The notes beneath the pieces are model-generated. The model saw only the letters and a list, made by a program, of their open reading frames with translations. It searched no databases and was not told where the DNA came from. Positions 7,301 to 16,875 of a DNA stretch of 64,000 bases are shown piece after piece. A program made the translations under genes and the position numbers. Within the stretch, counting starts at the first letter, position 1. The number at the start of each line of letters is the position of its first letter. Location of the stretch: positions 186,001-250,000 of the forward strand of contig NZ_BMDO01000007.1 of NCBI RefSeq assembly GCF_014635825.1. The letters run 5' to 3'. The stretch comes from Mucilaginibacter galii (GTDB lineage: Bacteria; Bacteroidota; Bacteroidia; Sphingobacteriales; Sphingobacteriaceae).

Positions 7301-8389
7301 ATGAGTAAGCACGGTAGAATTTTAGTAGCCATGAGTGGTGGAGTTGATAGTTCGGTAGCAGCAATTATGCTGCATGAACAGGGCTACGAGGTTATCGGGC
7401 TTACCATGAAAACCTGGGATTATGCCTCGGCAGGCGGTTCGTCTAAAGAAACCGGCTGTTGCAGTTTAGACAGTATTAATGATGCCCGAGCTTTAGCCGT
7501 CGGTTATGGGTTCCCGCACTATATATTAGATATACGAAGCGAGTTTGGCAATTACGTTATCGACAATTTTGTGGATGAATACTTAGCCGGCCGCACCCCT
7601 AACCCATGCGTATTATGTAATACCCACATTAAATGGGAAGCTTTACTTAAACGTGCCGATAAGCTTGACTGTGAGTTTATTGCTACAGGGCATTACGCTA
7701 ATATCCGCCAGCAAGATAGTGGCCGTTATGTAGTGTCTAAGGGCAAGGATGAAAATAAGGATCAGTCATATGTATTGTGGGGCGTATCGCAGGAAAATCT
7801 GGCACGTACCCATTTCCCATTAGGTAGCTTCAGCAAACCTGAGATTAGGCAAATGGCCTTAGATATGGGTCAGGCCGAATTAGCCGGGAAAAGCGAAAGC
7901 TACGAGATCTGCTTTGTGCCTGATAATGACTACCGCGCCTTCCTGCGCCATAAAGTGGAAGACCTGGATGAGCGTGTTGCCGGTGGTAATTTTGTATTGG
8001 CAGACGGCACAATTGTAGGTAAACACAAAGGTTACCCATTCTATACCATAGGTCAGCGTAAAGGCTTGGGTGTTGCGTTTGGTCACCCTATGTTTGTTAC
8101 ACAAATTAACCCTACCACAAATACCGTAGTTTTAGGCACACAAGATCAACTGGAACGTAAAGAAGCATGGGTGCGTAATCTTAACCTAGTTAAGTATGCA
8201 AGCATCACTGAGCCTTTGGAAGCGGTTACCAAGATCCGTTATAAAGATGCAGGCTCTACAAGTAGCATAGTGCAAATTGGCGAGCATATGAAAGTTGATT
8301 TTCACCACAACGTATCGGGTATTGCCCCGGGTCAGTCGGCCGTGTTTTACGAAGGTAACGACTTGCTGGGTGGTGGCTTTCTCATGTAG
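7301..8389 (+). CDS. mnmA: tRNA-specific 2-thiouridylase MnmA
   Basis: Thiolates uridine 34 in the anticodon of Lys, Glu and Gln tRNAs, in the cytoplasm. The 362-residue protein has the N-type ATP pyrophosphatase P-loop SGGVDSS at 12-18. The catalytic cysteine pair is Cys103 (in NPCVLCN) and Cys204 (in YEICF), equivalent to Cys102 and Cys199 of E. coli. TGHYA near 129 and TIGQRKGLG near 250 are also family signatures. The start follows a clear promoter box by 8 bp. It is followed by a weak hairpin and then topA, which has its own promoter. Confidence 0.97.
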   Translation: MSKHGRILVAMSGGVDSSVAAIMLHEQGYEVIGLTMKTWDYASAGGSSKETGCCSLDSINDARALAVGYGFPHYILDIRSEFGNYVIDNFVDEYLAGRTPNPCVLCNTHIKWEALLKRADKLDCEFIATGHYANIRQQDSGRYVVSKGKDENKDQSYVLWGVSQENLARTHFPLGSFSKPEIRQMALDMGQAELAGKSESYEICFVPDNDYRAFLRHKVEDLDERVAGGNFVLADGTIVGKHKGYPFYTIGQRKGLGVAFGHPMFVTQINPTTNTVVLGTQDQLERKEAWVRNLNLVKYASITEPLEAVTKIRYKDAGSTSSIVQIGEHMKVDFHHNVSGIAPGQSAVFYEGNDLLGGGFLM

Positions 8390-8394
8390 TTTCC

Positions 8395-8419
8395 TACCTC
8401 TGCTTTAATGAGGTATTTT
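8395..8419 (+). terminator. Weak terminator after mnmA
   Basis: TACCTC (8395-8400) pairs with GAGGTA (8410-8415) around a 9-nt loop and is followed by four T. The stem is short. Confidence 0.4.
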
Positions 8420-8474
8420 AAACATTTCTGAAGTTTTACGGTATAAAAGTATACATTTATGCAAAATGCGAATT

Positions 8475-8503
8475 TTGGTTTCGCGTTTGATTGTGTTTAT
8501 TTG
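8475..8503 (+). promoter_or_regulatory. Promoter of topA
   Basis: TTG (8475-8477), 18 bp, then TTTATTTG (8496-8503), a one-mismatch -7 box. It lies inside the apparent N-terminal extension of the topA reading frame, supporting the downstream start. Confidence 0.55.
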
Positions 8504-8523
8504 CAAAAAAGAAAAAGCGTTTA

Positions 8524-10929
8524 ATGGCTAAAAATTTACTCATAGTTGAGTCACCGGCGAAAGCCAAAACGATAGAAGGTTACCTGGGCAAAGACTTCAC
8601 CGTAAAATCGAGTTACGGTCATATCCGTGACCTGGTGAAATCTGAAGATGCCATAGATATACCCAATAACTTTGCACAAAGGTATGAGGTACCTGCCGAT
8701 AAAAAGCAGATTGTTAGTGAGTTAAAGAAATTAGCTAAAGAAGCCGAAATGGTTTGGCTAGCATCCGATGAGGACCGGGAGGGCGAAGCTATTTCCTGGC
8801 ACTTATTTGAAACCTTAGGCTTAAAAGAAGATAAAACCAAGCGCATTGTTTTTCATGAAATTACCAAGCCTGCTATTATTAAGGCTATTGAAAATCCGCG
8901 CAAAATAGATTATAACTTAGTTAATGCCCAACAGGCACGCCGGGTATTAGACCGCTTGGTGGGTTTCGAACTTTCTCCGGTATTGTGGAAAAAAGTTAAA
9001 CCTTCCCTATCTGCCGGGCGTGTACAATCGGTAGCCGTGCGTTTAATTGTAGAGCGCGAGCGTGAGATCAATAAGTTCAAGGCTGAAGCTGCTTTCCGTA
9101 TAGTAGCGATATTTGGTAAAGGACGTGAGTCTTTCAAAGCTGAACTGCCCGAACGTTTTGCCGAGCAGGAACAGGCCGAGAAGTTTTTGAACGACTGTAT
9201 TGATGCAGCGTTCAACGTTAAATCCTTAGATACACGGCCAACCAAGCGTTCGCCGGCAGCACCTTTTACCACTTCTACGCTGCAACAGGAAGCCAGCCGT
9301 AAGCTGGGATTTTCCGTTTCGCGTACCATGTCGGTTGCCCAAAAGTTGTACGAATCTGGTAAGATTACCTATATGCGTACCGATAGTGTTAATTTATCTG
9401 AAACGGCTTTAACCGCTGCACAACAGGAAATTACATCTGCCTACGGCGATAAATATCACCAGTTCCGTAAATATAAAACCAAATCGGCCAGCGCACAGGA
9501 AGCGCACGAGGCCATCCGTCCTACCTACTTTAATGTACATACCGTTGATGGCGATAATGCTGAAAAACGGTTGTATGAGCTGATCTGGAAACGTGCCATT
9601 GCATCACAAATGAGCGAGGCACAGTTTGAAAAAACCACTGCTAAAATTGAGATTTCCACCCGGAAAGAGGATTTAGTAGCCAACGGCGAAGTGATGAAGT
9701 TTGACGGCTTCTTAAAAGTTTACCTGGAATCGAGCGATGAAGATGAGGACAACACCTCGGATGAAAATAACGCTATCCTCCCTCCTTTAAACAAAGGTCA
9801 GTTGCTTGCTTTGCAGGAAATGACTGCCACCGAACGTTACTCCCGCCCACCGGCACGTTACACCGAGGCCAGTTTGGTAAAAAAATTAGAAGAGTTAGGC
9901 ATCGGCCGTCCTTCTACTTACGCACCAACCATCTCCACCGTACAAAACCGTGGCTATGTAGTTAAAGAAGAACGCGAAGGTAAAACACGTAATTATCGCG
10001 TACTTACATTAAAAGATAAAGCAGTTAAGCAGGAACAGAAGACTGAAAATACCGGTGCGGAAAAGAATAAGCTATTTCCAACCGATATTGGCGCTGTTGT
10101 GAATGACTTTTTGGTACAGCACTTTAAAGGCATAGTGGATTTCCATTTTACGGCTAATGTTGAAAAGCAATTTGATGAAATTGCCCAGGGCTTAACCAAT
10201 TGGACTAACATGATCCGCACGTTTTACACGCCTTTTCATGAAGGGGTACAAAACACTATTGAAACGGCTGATAAAGCCCGTGGCGAACGCGACTTAGGCA
10301 TTCATCCCGAAACCGGTAAGAAGATGTCGGTACGCATAGGCCGCTATGGTCCCTTTGTGCAAATTGGCGATAGCGACAATGAAGAAGAAAAGCCTTTGTA
10401 TGCCAGCCTGCGCACGGGACAGATGATCGAAACCATTACGCAAGAAGAAGCCCTGGAATTATTTAAGCTTCCGAAAAAAGCAGGTGAGTTTGAGGATAAA
10501 GATATGACCGTGGCCATAGGTAAATTTGGTCCGTACATTCGTCATAATAGCAGCTTTTACTCGTTACCCAAAGGTTTAGACCCAATGACGGTGACCGAAG
10601 AGCAGGCGATAGAGATTATTAAGGAAAAACGTATTAAAGATGCCGAGAAGCTGATCAAAACGTTTGATGAGGATCCGGAAATGAAGTTATTGAACGGACG
10701 CTGGGGGCCTTACATTGGGTACGGAAAACTAAATATTAAGATTCCTAAAGGTAAGGAGCCATTGCAACTGACCTTTGAAGAGTGCAAAGCCCTGGCCGAT
10801 GCCATGGAGAAAGACACCAAGAAACCGGCGGGTAAAAAAGCGGCCGCAGCCAAGCCTGCTGCAAAGAAGCCGGCGACCAAAACTGCAGTTAAAAAACCAG
10901 CTGCAAAAACAACAGCCAAGAAAAAATAA
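8524..10929 (+). CDS. topA: DNA topoisomerase I
   Basis: Type IA topoisomerase that relaxes negative supercoils by transient single-strand breakage. The start is the ATG at 8524 (MAKNLLIVESPAKAK), giving 801 residues; the frame is open 11 codons further, but that part covers the promoter. The TOPRIM domain shows Glu9 and the DEDREGE metal motif near 83-89. The catalytic tyrosine is Tyr283 in ITYMRTDS. Instead of zinc fingers, the C-terminus has three GRxGP-type topoisomerase repeats (GRYGPFVQ, GKFGPYIR, GRWGPYIG). It ends in a Lys/Ala/Pro-rich tail of about 45 residues, likely DNA-binding. Confidence 0.97.
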   Translation: MAKNLLIVESPAKAKTIEGYLGKDFTVKSSYGHIRDLVKSEDAIDIPNNFAQRYEVPADKKQIVSELKKLAKEAEMVWLASDEDREGEAISWHLFETLGLKEDKTKRIVFHEITKPAIIKAIENPRKIDYNLVNAQQARRVLDRLVGFELSPVLWKKVKPSLSAGRVQSVAVRLIVEREREINKFKAEAAFRIVAIFGKGRESFKAELPERFAEQEQAEKFLNDCIDAAFNVKSLDTRPTKRSPAAPFTTSTLQQEASRKLGFSVSRTMSVAQKLYESGKITYMRTDSVNLSETALTAAQQEITSAYGDKYHQFRKYKTKSASAQEAHEAIRPTYFNVHTVDGDNAEKRLYELIWKRAIASQMSEAQFEKTTAKIEISTRKEDLVANGEVMKFDGFLKVYLESSDEDEDNTSDENNAILPPLNKGQLLALQEMTATERYSRPPARYTEASLVKKLEELGIGRPSTYAPTISTVQNRGYVVKEEREGKTRNYRVLTLKDKAVKQEQKTENTGAEKNKLFPTDIGAVVNDFLVQHFKGIVDFHFTANVEKQFDEIAQGLTNWTNMIRTFYTPFHEGVQNTIETADKARGERDLGIHPETGKKMSVRIGRYGPFVQIGDSDNEEEKPLYASLRTGQMIETITQEEALELFKLPKKAGEFEDKDMTVAIGKFGPYIRHNSSFYSLPKGLDPMTVTEEQAIEIIKEKRIKDAEKLIKTFDEDPEMKLLNGRWGPYIGYGKLNIKIPKGKEPLQLTFEECKALADAMEKDTKKPAGKKAAAAKPAAKKPATKTAVKKPAAKTTAKKK

Positions 10930-10934
10930 AACAC

Positions 10935-10957
10935 ACGCCCGGCAACGGGCGTTTTTT
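10935..10957 (+). terminator. Intrinsic terminator after topA
   Basis: ACGCCCG (10935-10941) pairs with CGGGCGT (10946-10952) around GCAA, followed by a T-run to 10957. It ends only 4 bp before the next start codon. Confidence 0.85.
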
Positions 10958-10961
10958 AGTT

Positions 10962-11366
10962 ATGATAAATGATTTGCCAAAAAATATTGTTGAAGACATT
11001 GCAGTAGCCGTAGCGCTTGAAAAAGAAAGCGCCGAAAGCAAGATATGGTACGTGTATCTGATCAACCTGAAAAATCAACCGATAGAAAACATATTAATTA
11101 CCTCTAAGGGTTATGGTGAAAAAGATGGCGAACAGGTAAAGACATCTACCCTTCGCCATATGATGCCCATCATTGAGGGCAACTCTACCGCCTTAATTGA
11201 ACCTATAGACGAGCAAACATTTGGTCTAAATAACGAGTATTGGGTGAGCTATTATATAGGACGCGATATCTATGACAAGAAGTTCATCTTCGTGCCCGAA
11301 AGTATTGTAGAAGGTAATTTTATAAAGTTACCCGTTTTGAATAAAGTTGGCGTAATGATTAAGTAG
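10962..11366 (+). CDS. Conserved hypothetical protein, 134 residues
   Basis: A soluble protein with no signal peptide, opening MINDLPKNIVEDIAVAV and continuing with beta-rich alternating hydrophobic sequence. I do not know a function; the type seems widespread in Sphingobacteriaceae. The ATG lies 32 bp after the topA stop and only 4 bp after the T-run of a strong terminator. Expression would therefore need read-through or a promoter inside topA, and I found no TAnnTTTG box there. The N-terminal sequence looks like real protein, so I keep this start. The gene ends in a bidirectional terminator shared with bioB. Confidence 0.75.
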   Translation: MINDLPKNIVEDIAVAVALEKESAESKIWYVYLINLKNQPIENILITSKGYGEKDGEQVKTSTLRHMMPIIEGNSTALIEPIDEQTFGLNNEYWVSYYIGRDIYDKKFIFVPESIVEGNFIKLPVLNKVGVMIK

Positions 11367-11396
11367 ACGTCATTTTCACCTCTGCTTCCAAAAGCA

Positions 11397-11437
11397 AACA
11401 AGAAAGCCTCAGCAATTTTTGCTGAGGCTTTCTTGTT
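11397..11437. terminator. Bidirectional terminator between convergent genes
   Basis: A perfect 17-bp stem (11397-11413 with 11421-11437) with a 7-nt loop sits between the 134-residue gene and bioB. Confidence 0.8.
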
Positions 11438-11451
11438 AAAGAACACAAATA

Positions 11452-12459
11452 CTATGCTTCCAAATATTCTTTGATCTCTTCTGCTTGATTAGGCCTGCCA
11501 TTTTTGAAAGCTTTACGTGGCGTTAAGCCAAGTAATTCAAACATGGCCATATCTTCATCAAAAGATGGATTAGGCGTGGTCAGTAGTTTCTCTCCGGCAA
11601 AGATGGAACTTGCTCCTGCCATAAAGCATAACGCTTGTTCTACTGTGCTCATTTCAGTTCTACCCGCAGACAGGCGTACCTGCGTACGTGGCATAACAAT
11701 ACGTGCAGTTGCTATCATGCGCACCATATCCCAAACAGAAACACGGGGCTGCTCGGCCAATGGTGTACCGGCTACAGGTACCAATGCATTTACCGGAACC
11801 GACTCAGGATGCTTAGGCAGGTTAGATAATGTTCTTAGCATCGAAATACGGTCTTCTACCGTTTCTCCTAAACCAATAATACCACCGCTACAAACCGATA
11901 TTTTAGCCTTACGTACGTTTTCTAAGGTTTGCAGGCGATCGTCGTAAGTACGTGTGGTAATGATGCGCTTGTAATCTTCCTCTGAGGTATCGAGGTTGTG
12001 ATTATAAGCGTACAGGCCGGCATCAGCCAAGCGCTGAGCCTGTGCTTCGTTTAGCATGCCTAAGGTGCAGCATACCTCCATATCCAGCTCGTTAACGGCC
12101 TTCACCATCTCAATCACCTTGTCAAAGTCGCGGTTGTCGCGCACTTCGCGCCAGGCAGCGCCCATGCACAAGCGAGATGCACCTCCGGCTTTCGCCTTTT
12201 GGGCAGCGGCTACTACTTCCTCTTTAGGCAGTATAGCATGTACGTTTACGCCGGTTTGGTAACGGGCAGCCTGCGGACAATAAGCACAATCCTCAGGGCA
12301 TCCACCGGTTTTAACCGATATTAATGAACTTATCTGTACTTCGGCATAATCCTTATTTTCGCGGTGAATAGTTGCTGCCCGATAAATCAGGTCGAGCAGC
12401 GGGGTATGGTAAATTTCTGAAATTTTTTCTTTTGTCCAGTCGTGTCTTACTTCAGTCAT
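11452..12459 (-). CDS. bioB: Biotin synthase
   Basis: Radical SAM enzyme that inserts sulfur into dethiobiotin to form biotin. It has 335 residues. The radical-SAM cysteines are Cys54, Cys58 and Cys61 in CPEDCAYC. Further conserved cysteines (RLCMGAAWR near 98, EVCCTLGML near 128, [11 protein letters not shown] near 190) belong to the second cluster region. The start is the ATG at 12457-12459. It has its own promoter, which overlaps the end of mgtE. The other biotin genes seen, bioF and bioD, lie more than 40 kb away, so the pathway is split. Confidence 0.97.
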   Translation of the reverse strand: MTEVRHDWTKEKISEIYHTPLLDLIYRAATIHRENKDYAEVQISSLISVKTGGCPEDCAYCPQAARYQTGVNVHAILPKEEVVAAAQKAKAGGASRLCMGAAWREVRDNRDFDKVIEMVKAVNELDMEVCCTLGMLNEAQAQRLADAGLYAYNHNLDTSEEDYKRIITTRTYDDRLQTLENVRKAKISVCSGGIIGLGETVEDRISMLRTLSNLPKHPESVPVNALVPVAGTPLAEQPRVSVWDMVRMIATARIVMPRTQVRLSAGRTEMSTVEQALCFMAGASSIFAGEKLLTTPNPSFDEDMAMFELLGLTPRKAFKNGRPNQAEEIKEYLEA

Positions 12460-12482
12460 ATAATGTTGTAAGTTAATGGTGG

Positions 12483-12511
12483 CAAATTTATAATAAAAGC
12501 TTTGTTGCCAA
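12483..12511 (-). promoter_or_regulatory. Promoter of bioB
   Basis: On the minus strand TTG (12509-12511), 18 bp, then TAAATTTG (12483-12490). It overlaps the last codons of mgtE, so bioB can be transcribed independently of mgtE. Confidence 0.65.
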
Positions 12512-13837
12512 CCATAAAGGCAGCAAAAAACCTATACAATCTGTAAATGTAGTGATGATGATAGAGGAAGCCACGGCAGGATCAATACCTACCCTTTTCA
12601 ATATCAGGGGTATAGTAGCACCTGTTAAACCGGCAACTATAACGTTACCCGTCATGGCTAAGAACATTACGAGGCCTAATATAGGGTTAGCATCGTACCA
12701 CATAGCCACTCCGGCTACAATTACTCCGTTAGTAGCACCATTGGTCATGCCAACTAAAGCTTCTTTCAGCACCGTCATGTAAGCTTGCCTGTCGGTTAGG
12801 TCACTTAAAGATATGCGCCTCACCGTTACAGCCAATGCCTGGGTGGCTGCATTTCCGCCCATACCGGCAATAATGATCATATAAGCCGATATGATTGGCA
12901 ATTTAGCTGCTGTATCTTCATAACTCCGTATAACCGAGGCTGCCAGGAATGCCGTGGCCAAATTGATGATTAACCAGGGCAAACGGCTCTTTACCGCATC
13001 GCGCCAGCCCCCGCTCAATTCTTCATCTTCAGATACACCCGATATTTTTAGAATATCCTCAGTATTTTCTTCCTCCATTACGTCGATAATATCATCTACC
13101 GTAATGCGGCCCAGCAAACGCATATCATCGTTTACTACGGGGATACTGGTTAGGTTATATTGAGAAATGAGTTTGGCAACTTCTTCCTGATCCAAATCGG
13201 CTTTTACATAAACATAATCTTTTTTAACCAGTTCCTCAACCCTAACCATGGGGCGGGCTTTTATAATATCTTTAATGGAAAGTATACCCAACAACACATC
13301 AGCATCGTCTACGGCGTAGAGCGTATAAAACTCCTCCATTTCTTCCGACTGCTTGATGATCTCTTCCAGTGCCTCGTTCTTGTTCAGTTTACCGTTAACC
13401 TTGATGAGGTCGGTATTCATCAAACCGCCGGCGGTATCCTCATCATAACTTAATAAGGCCCGGATGTTGGTGGCATCTTCCTGGTCAATCTCCCGCAAAA
13501 TATCCTGCTGGTCGCTTTCGTCCATCTGCGATAGCAGGTCGGTCGCATCATCGTAGTCGAGTTCTTCAACAATTTCAGAACGCTTTTCGGAGGTAAGGTT
13601 AGCTAATAATTCTGCTGGATGATGCTCTTCATCCATTTCGGAAATAACCTCGGATGCCTCCTCGGCAGGTAGAATATTGATGATCCGTTCGCGCTCATCA
13701 GGTTCAAGCTTTTCGAAAAGTATAGCAATTTCAGACGTATGGTATTGCTGCAGAACTTGTTGTAGTTCGGCATCACTTCCATTAAGCGCAGTTTTAATAC
13801 GCAGCAGGTCTGACTTATCAATATCAAAAGATTGCAT
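12488..13837 (-). CDS. mgtE: Magnesium transporter MgtE
   Basis: Gated magnesium channel of the inner membrane. The 449-residue protein has the complete family architecture: an acidic, helical MgtE N domain (about 1-125), two CBS domains (about 135-255) that sense cytoplasmic magnesium, a linker helix, and a five-helix membrane domain from about 285 to the end. The pore region [17 protein letters not shown] is present near 330. No M-box riboswitch is visible upstream. A second, unrelated magnesium transporter, corA, lies at 24819 in this window. Confidence 0.95.
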   Translation of the reverse strand: MQSFDIDKSDLLRIKTALNGSDAELQQVLQQYHTSEIAILFEKLEPDERERIINILPAEEASEVISEMDEEHHPAELLANLTSEKRSEIVEELDYDDATDLLSQMDESDQQDILREIDQEDATNIRALLSYDEDTAGGLMNTDLIKVNGKLNKNEALEEIIKQSEEMEEFYTLYAVDDADVLLGILSIKDIIKARPMVRVEELVKKDYVYVKADLDQEEVAKLISQYNLTSIPVVNDDMRLLGRITVDDIIDVMEEENTEDILKISGVSEDEELSGGWRDAVKSRLPWLIINLATAFLAASVIRSYEDTAAKLPIISAYMIIIAGMGGNAATQALAVTVRRISLSDLTDRQAYMTVLKEALVGMTNGATNGVIVAGVAMWYDANPILGLVMFLAMTGNVIVAGLTGATIPLILKRVGIDPAVASSIIITTFTDCIGFLLPLWLATKLLL

Positions 13838-13875
13838 ACATGCCCAAGTTACGAAATAACAGGCAATACGGCACT

Positions 13876-13902
13876 AAAAAAGGGTAATATTGCTATCACC
13901 CT
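13876..13902 (-). terminator. Intrinsic terminator of the 92-residue gene
   Basis: AGGGT-ATA arms (13881-13888 with 13895-13902, one mismatch) around a short loop are followed on the minus strand by a run of T. Confidence 0.65.
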
Positions 13903-13937
13903 CCTACTAAAAATCGCTATTTAAATACTTTATGTTG

Positions 13938-14216
13938 TTAAGCTACTTTTTTAAGCTTATATGAGGTATTGTCATGATTAATAACCAGTTCGTCCTGGTC
14001 AATAGATTCGATCATGATCTTACGCTCGCCCAGGCGATCGTAGTTGTGAATAAGCAAATAATAGCTGTCATCGTTCTTGATTAAACGAAAAGGCGAAACG
14101 ATGGTACCCGCCGGCTGAGTTTCTTTAAAGAATTTGATTTTTAGTAAATGTTTAACAAAGTCGAACTCGAACCTCCTCTCATTTTCGAGATAGATTCCAA
14201 TTGGCAAGCCGTTCAT
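13938..14216 (-). CDS. Hypothetical protein, 92 residues
   Basis: A small soluble protein (MNGLPIGIYLENERRFEFDF at the start) with alternating charged and hydrophobic residues suggesting a beta-sheet fold. No signal peptide, membrane segment or known motif is seen. The ATG at 14214-14216 is the only reasonable start. It is followed by its own terminator and separated from yigZ by 90 bp, so it is probably transcribed alone. No function can be proposed. Confidence 0.7.
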   Translation of the reverse strand: MNGLPIGIYLENERRFEFDFVKHLLKIKFFKETQPAGTIVSPFRLIKNDDSYYLLIHNYDRLGERKIMIESIDQDELVINHDNTSYKLKKVA

Positions 14217-14306
14217 GATATTTCTTAGGTTTGATGTAAATGATGTACCAGGTTAAGCATTAGTTACATTAAACGCAATAAATTAATTATTAATTTAATA
14301 AACATT

Positions 14307-14921
14307 TCAATTGCTAAAACGATATACAATCTTGATATCACTTAAACCGTTTAAACGGCTAATGGTTTGGTTTACACTACCTTTTCTAACAGAAATTTCA
14401 AAAACACATCGGTTATCTGCCTCCTGATTAAGTATGTTTATACCTTCTTCTTTAATGAGCTTCATTACGGCGTTCATTTTCAAATAATCAAACTCAATAC
14501 TATAAACATCGCTGCTCACCTTTTCTATGATTTCCGACAGCTTCAAAGCCTCTTCTGCAGCCGTCTTGTAAGCGTTGATTAAACCTGGAACACCCAAAAG
14601 TTTTCCGCCGAAATAACGCACCACTACAATTAAAACATTGGTTATATTTTTAGATAACAAGACATTTAAAATTGGCCGGCCGGCAGTACCGGACGGCTCG
14701 CCATCGTCATTCAATTTAAACACAGAGCGGTCAGGACTTAACCTCAATGCCCAACAATAATGGTTTGCCTTTGGATGTGCCGACTTAAGCTGACTAACGA
14801 GCGGTTTAACATCAGCTTCGGAAGCTATGGGATAAACGTAGGCAATGAGTTTGCTGCCGCGATCTGCAAATGTTGCTTCGGCGGCTTTAGCAACAGTAAG
14901 GTAAGTATCTTCGAACAACAT
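14307..14921 (-). CDS. YigZ/IMPACT family protein
   Basis: UPF0029/IMPACT-family protein of 204 residues, the usual length. The N-terminal domain shows the family signatures DDGEPSGTAGRPIL near 75-88 and VVVRYFGGKLLG near 100-111. A smaller C-terminal ferredoxin-like domain (DUF1949 type) follows. Eukaryotic relatives modulate translation through Gcn1; the bacterial role is uncertain. It starts 2 bp after the stop of the EamA gene, so it is cotranscribed with that gene and ribD. Confidence 0.9.
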   Translation of the reverse strand: MLFEDTYLTVAKAAEATFADRGSKLIAYVYPIASEADVKPLVSQLKSAHPKANHYCWALRLSPDRSVFKLNDDGEPSGTAGRPILNVLLSKNITNVLIVVVRYFGGKLLGVPGLINAYKTAAEEALKLSEIIEKVSSDVYSIEFDYLKMNAVMKLIKEEGINILNQEADNRCVFEISVRKGSVNQTISRLNGLSDIKIVYRFSN

Positions 14922-14923
14922 AA

Positions 14924-15787
14924 CTATTTGGAAGCATAGGCTATCAATGCAATGGCTATTACAGCCAGCACTATGCCTACCTTATGTAATACGCCCAATT
15001 TTTCTTTGAAAACGATAAGCCCAACCAAGGTACCAACGCTAATTACTCCAATGTTCATAGCGGTGAATACGGTAGATGGATTGCCGGCCAGCGCAGTATG
15101 TGCTTTAAGGTAGAACAGAATGTTACCAAAATTAAAAAGCCCCAAAATAAAGCCAAAAAAGATATGCCTGAACATAAAGCGCTTTTTCTTAAATTGAATT
15201 TGATATGCCGAACCAAGCAGCGAAACGCCAAACGCTATCAGGTAAACAATAAACAACGAGGCCGTGTATGGCGCTGTTTTGTTAAGCGCCATTTGCTTAA
15301 ACAGAATATCAATAGTACCAAAACCTAAAAATACACCCAGCAGGTACATCCACGTATTGCGGTTGCCTTGGGTAACCACATGCTTTTTTTGCCAGGGTAT
15401 TAAGCAAAATATTGCCACGAAGCCTACTGCAATTCCAACTATCTTTAAACTTGTAAAATGATCGTTGAACAAAAAGACGGCTGCAGTTAATGAAAGTAAT
15501 AATGATAGCCGCTGGGCAACATCTGTACGTACTATACCGGCACTACGCACGGCCGATGCCATAATGTAAAATATGGCTGGCAGCAAAAGGCCTAATAACA
15601 GGTAAATATTTACAGGTGCTTGGGTAACGCTTTTGATCTGCGGTTTTAAGAAAACCCAGGTTAAGCCGGCTGCAATGGCGTAATTCCAGGTTATGGCCTG
15701 TACCACGTTTATTTGATAGCGTTTGGCCATTTTGAGCAGTATGGAAACCAGCACACTACAGCAAACACTTAAAAATATGTAAAGCAT
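14924..15787 (-). CDS. EamA/DMT superfamily permease
   Basis: Inner-membrane transporter of 287 residues with about ten hydrophobic helices, the normal size for the drug/metabolite transporter superfamily. The last helices end in a lysine (YASK), as expected for a cytoplasmic C-terminus. The substrate cannot be read from the sequence. It lies 8 bp after ribD and 2 bp before yigZ. The link with ribD might hint at a riboflavin-related solute, but this is only position. Confidence 0.85.
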   Translation of the reverse strand: MLYIFLSVCCSVLVSILLKMAKRYQINVVQAITWNYAIAAGLTWVFLKPQIKSVTQAPVNIYLLLGLLLPAIFYIMASAVRSAGIVRTDVAQRLSLLLSLTAAVFLFNDHFTSLKIVGIAVGFVAIFCLIPWQKKHVVTQGNRNTWMYLLGVFLGFGTIDILFKQMALNKTAPYTASLFIVYLIAFGVSLLGSAYQIQFKKKRFMFRHIFFGFILGLFNFGNILFYLKAHTALAGNPSTVFTAMNIGVISVGTLVGLIVFKEKLGVLHKVGIVLAVIAIALIAYASK

Positions 15788-15795
15788 TAAAGGTT

Positions 15796-16842
15796 CTATT
15801 GGTTGTAAATAATCTGCAATCGATCTTGTCCTACCTGGCTTTCCTGCGTGTTATATCCAAAGCAAACAGGCGCCCTGATTCCTGCCGGAAGCAGCGTTTC
15901 GCCGGTAAATATACGCGCTTCGTCCCACAAACCTGCTTCAATAAAAGCATTTAATGTGTGCGCTCCGCCTTCTATGATGATTGATTGAATATCCTGCAGA
16001 TACAGTTGAAAAAGGATGTATTGAGGCACAAAGCGTTCAAAGTCTTCTAAGGCAATGTATTTAGTTTTATCGTTGATATCTGTTTTAATGGCGTTAAACA
16101 CAAAGGTTTCAACCGAATTATCAAACAAATGCAAAGTGGTGTCTAATTGCAAATTCCGATCTATGACAACCCGCTTGGGCGATTTACCGGGCCATAGCCG
16201 GGTATTTAATTGAGGATTATCGATGCGCGCCGTGTTCTTTCCAACTAAAATTGCGTCTTCCTGGCTGCGCCATTGGTGAACCAGTTTTTTAGCTTCAGGG
16301 CCGGTTATCCAATGCTGAGTCCCATCGGCAGGTGCAAAATAACCGTTAGCCGTTTGAGCCCATTTCAAAATAATATAAGGCCGCTGTTTTTGTACGCGGG
16401 TAAAAAAACGCTTATTCAAGTTGCGGCACTCTTGTTCAAATACACCTACAATAACTTCTATACCAGACTGTTGCAGTTTTTCAATTCCTTTACCATCTAC
16501 CTGTGCAAATGGATCGCGGCAACCAACCACTACCTTGGGGATTTGGTGTTTAATGATCAGATCGGCGCAGGGAGGCGTTTTACCATAGTGTGCGCATGGC
16601 TCAAGCGATACATAGATGGTGGATTGCTTAAATAGCTCTGCTGCATTTGGATAGTTATCCAAAACCTGGTTCACGGCATTAACTTCGGCATGTGCCTGGC
16701 CATATTTTTGGTGATAACCCTCCCCTATAATCTTATCCTGATGCACAATAACGGCGCCTACCATAGGGTTTGGGCTTACGTTACCAGCACCCAAAGCAGC
16801 TAACTCCAGGCAGCGCTGCATATAAATTTCATGAATTGCCAT
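15796..16842 (-). CDS. ribD: Bifunctional riboflavin deaminase/reductase RibD
   Basis: Performs the second and third steps of riboflavin synthesis: deamination of the pyrimidine ring and reduction of the ribose chain. From ATG 16840-16842 it has 348 residues. The deaminase domain (1 to about 145) shows the zinc ligands His51 in HAEVNAV and Cys83/Cys92 in the EPCAHYGKTPPC motif. The NADPH-dependent reductase domain follows. The frame is open 66 codons further upstream, but that part lies across prmC and is not protein-like. A -7 box ends exactly 4 bp before this ATG, suggesting a leaderless mRNA. It heads an operon with the EamA permease and yigZ. Confidence 0.95.
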   Translation of the reverse strand: MAIHEIYMQRCLELAALGAGNVSPNPMVGAVIVHQDKIIGEGYHQKYGQAHAEVNAVNQVLDNYPNAAELFKQSTIYVSLEPCAHYGKTPPCADLIIKHQIPKVVVGCRDPFAQVDGKGIEKLQQSGIEVIVGVFEQECRNLNKRFFTRVQKQRPYIILKWAQTANGYFAPADGTQHWITGPEAKKLVHQWRSQEDAILVGKNTARIDNPQLNTRLWPGKSPKRVVIDRNLQLDTTLHLFDNSVETFVFNAIKTDINDKTKYIALEDFERFVPQYILFQLYLQDIQSIIIEGGAHTLNAFIEAGLWDEARIFTGETLLPAGIRAPVCFGYNTQESQVGQDRLQIIYNQ

Positions 16843-16846
16843 CGCA

Positions 16847-16854
16847 CAAAAGTA
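16847..16854 (-). promoter_or_regulatory. -7 promoter box of ribD
   Basis: TACTTTTG on the minus strand fits TAnnTTTG and ends 4 bp before the ribD ATG. No -33 TTG is evident. Confidence 0.55.
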
Positions 16855-16863
16855 GCTTTTATG

Positions 16864-16871
16864 TTTCTTTG
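16864..16871 (+). promoter_or_regulatory. Probable -7 box of prmC
   Basis: TTTCTTTG (one mismatch from TAnnTTTG) ends 4 bp before the prmC ATG. It mirrors the ribD box 9 bp away on the other strand. Confidence 0.4.
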
Positions 16872-16875
16872 TTGT

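Noticed and set aside
12488..13937. M-box magnesium riboswitch upstream of mgtE
   Set aside because: The 100-bp upstream region contains only the terminator of the preceding gene.
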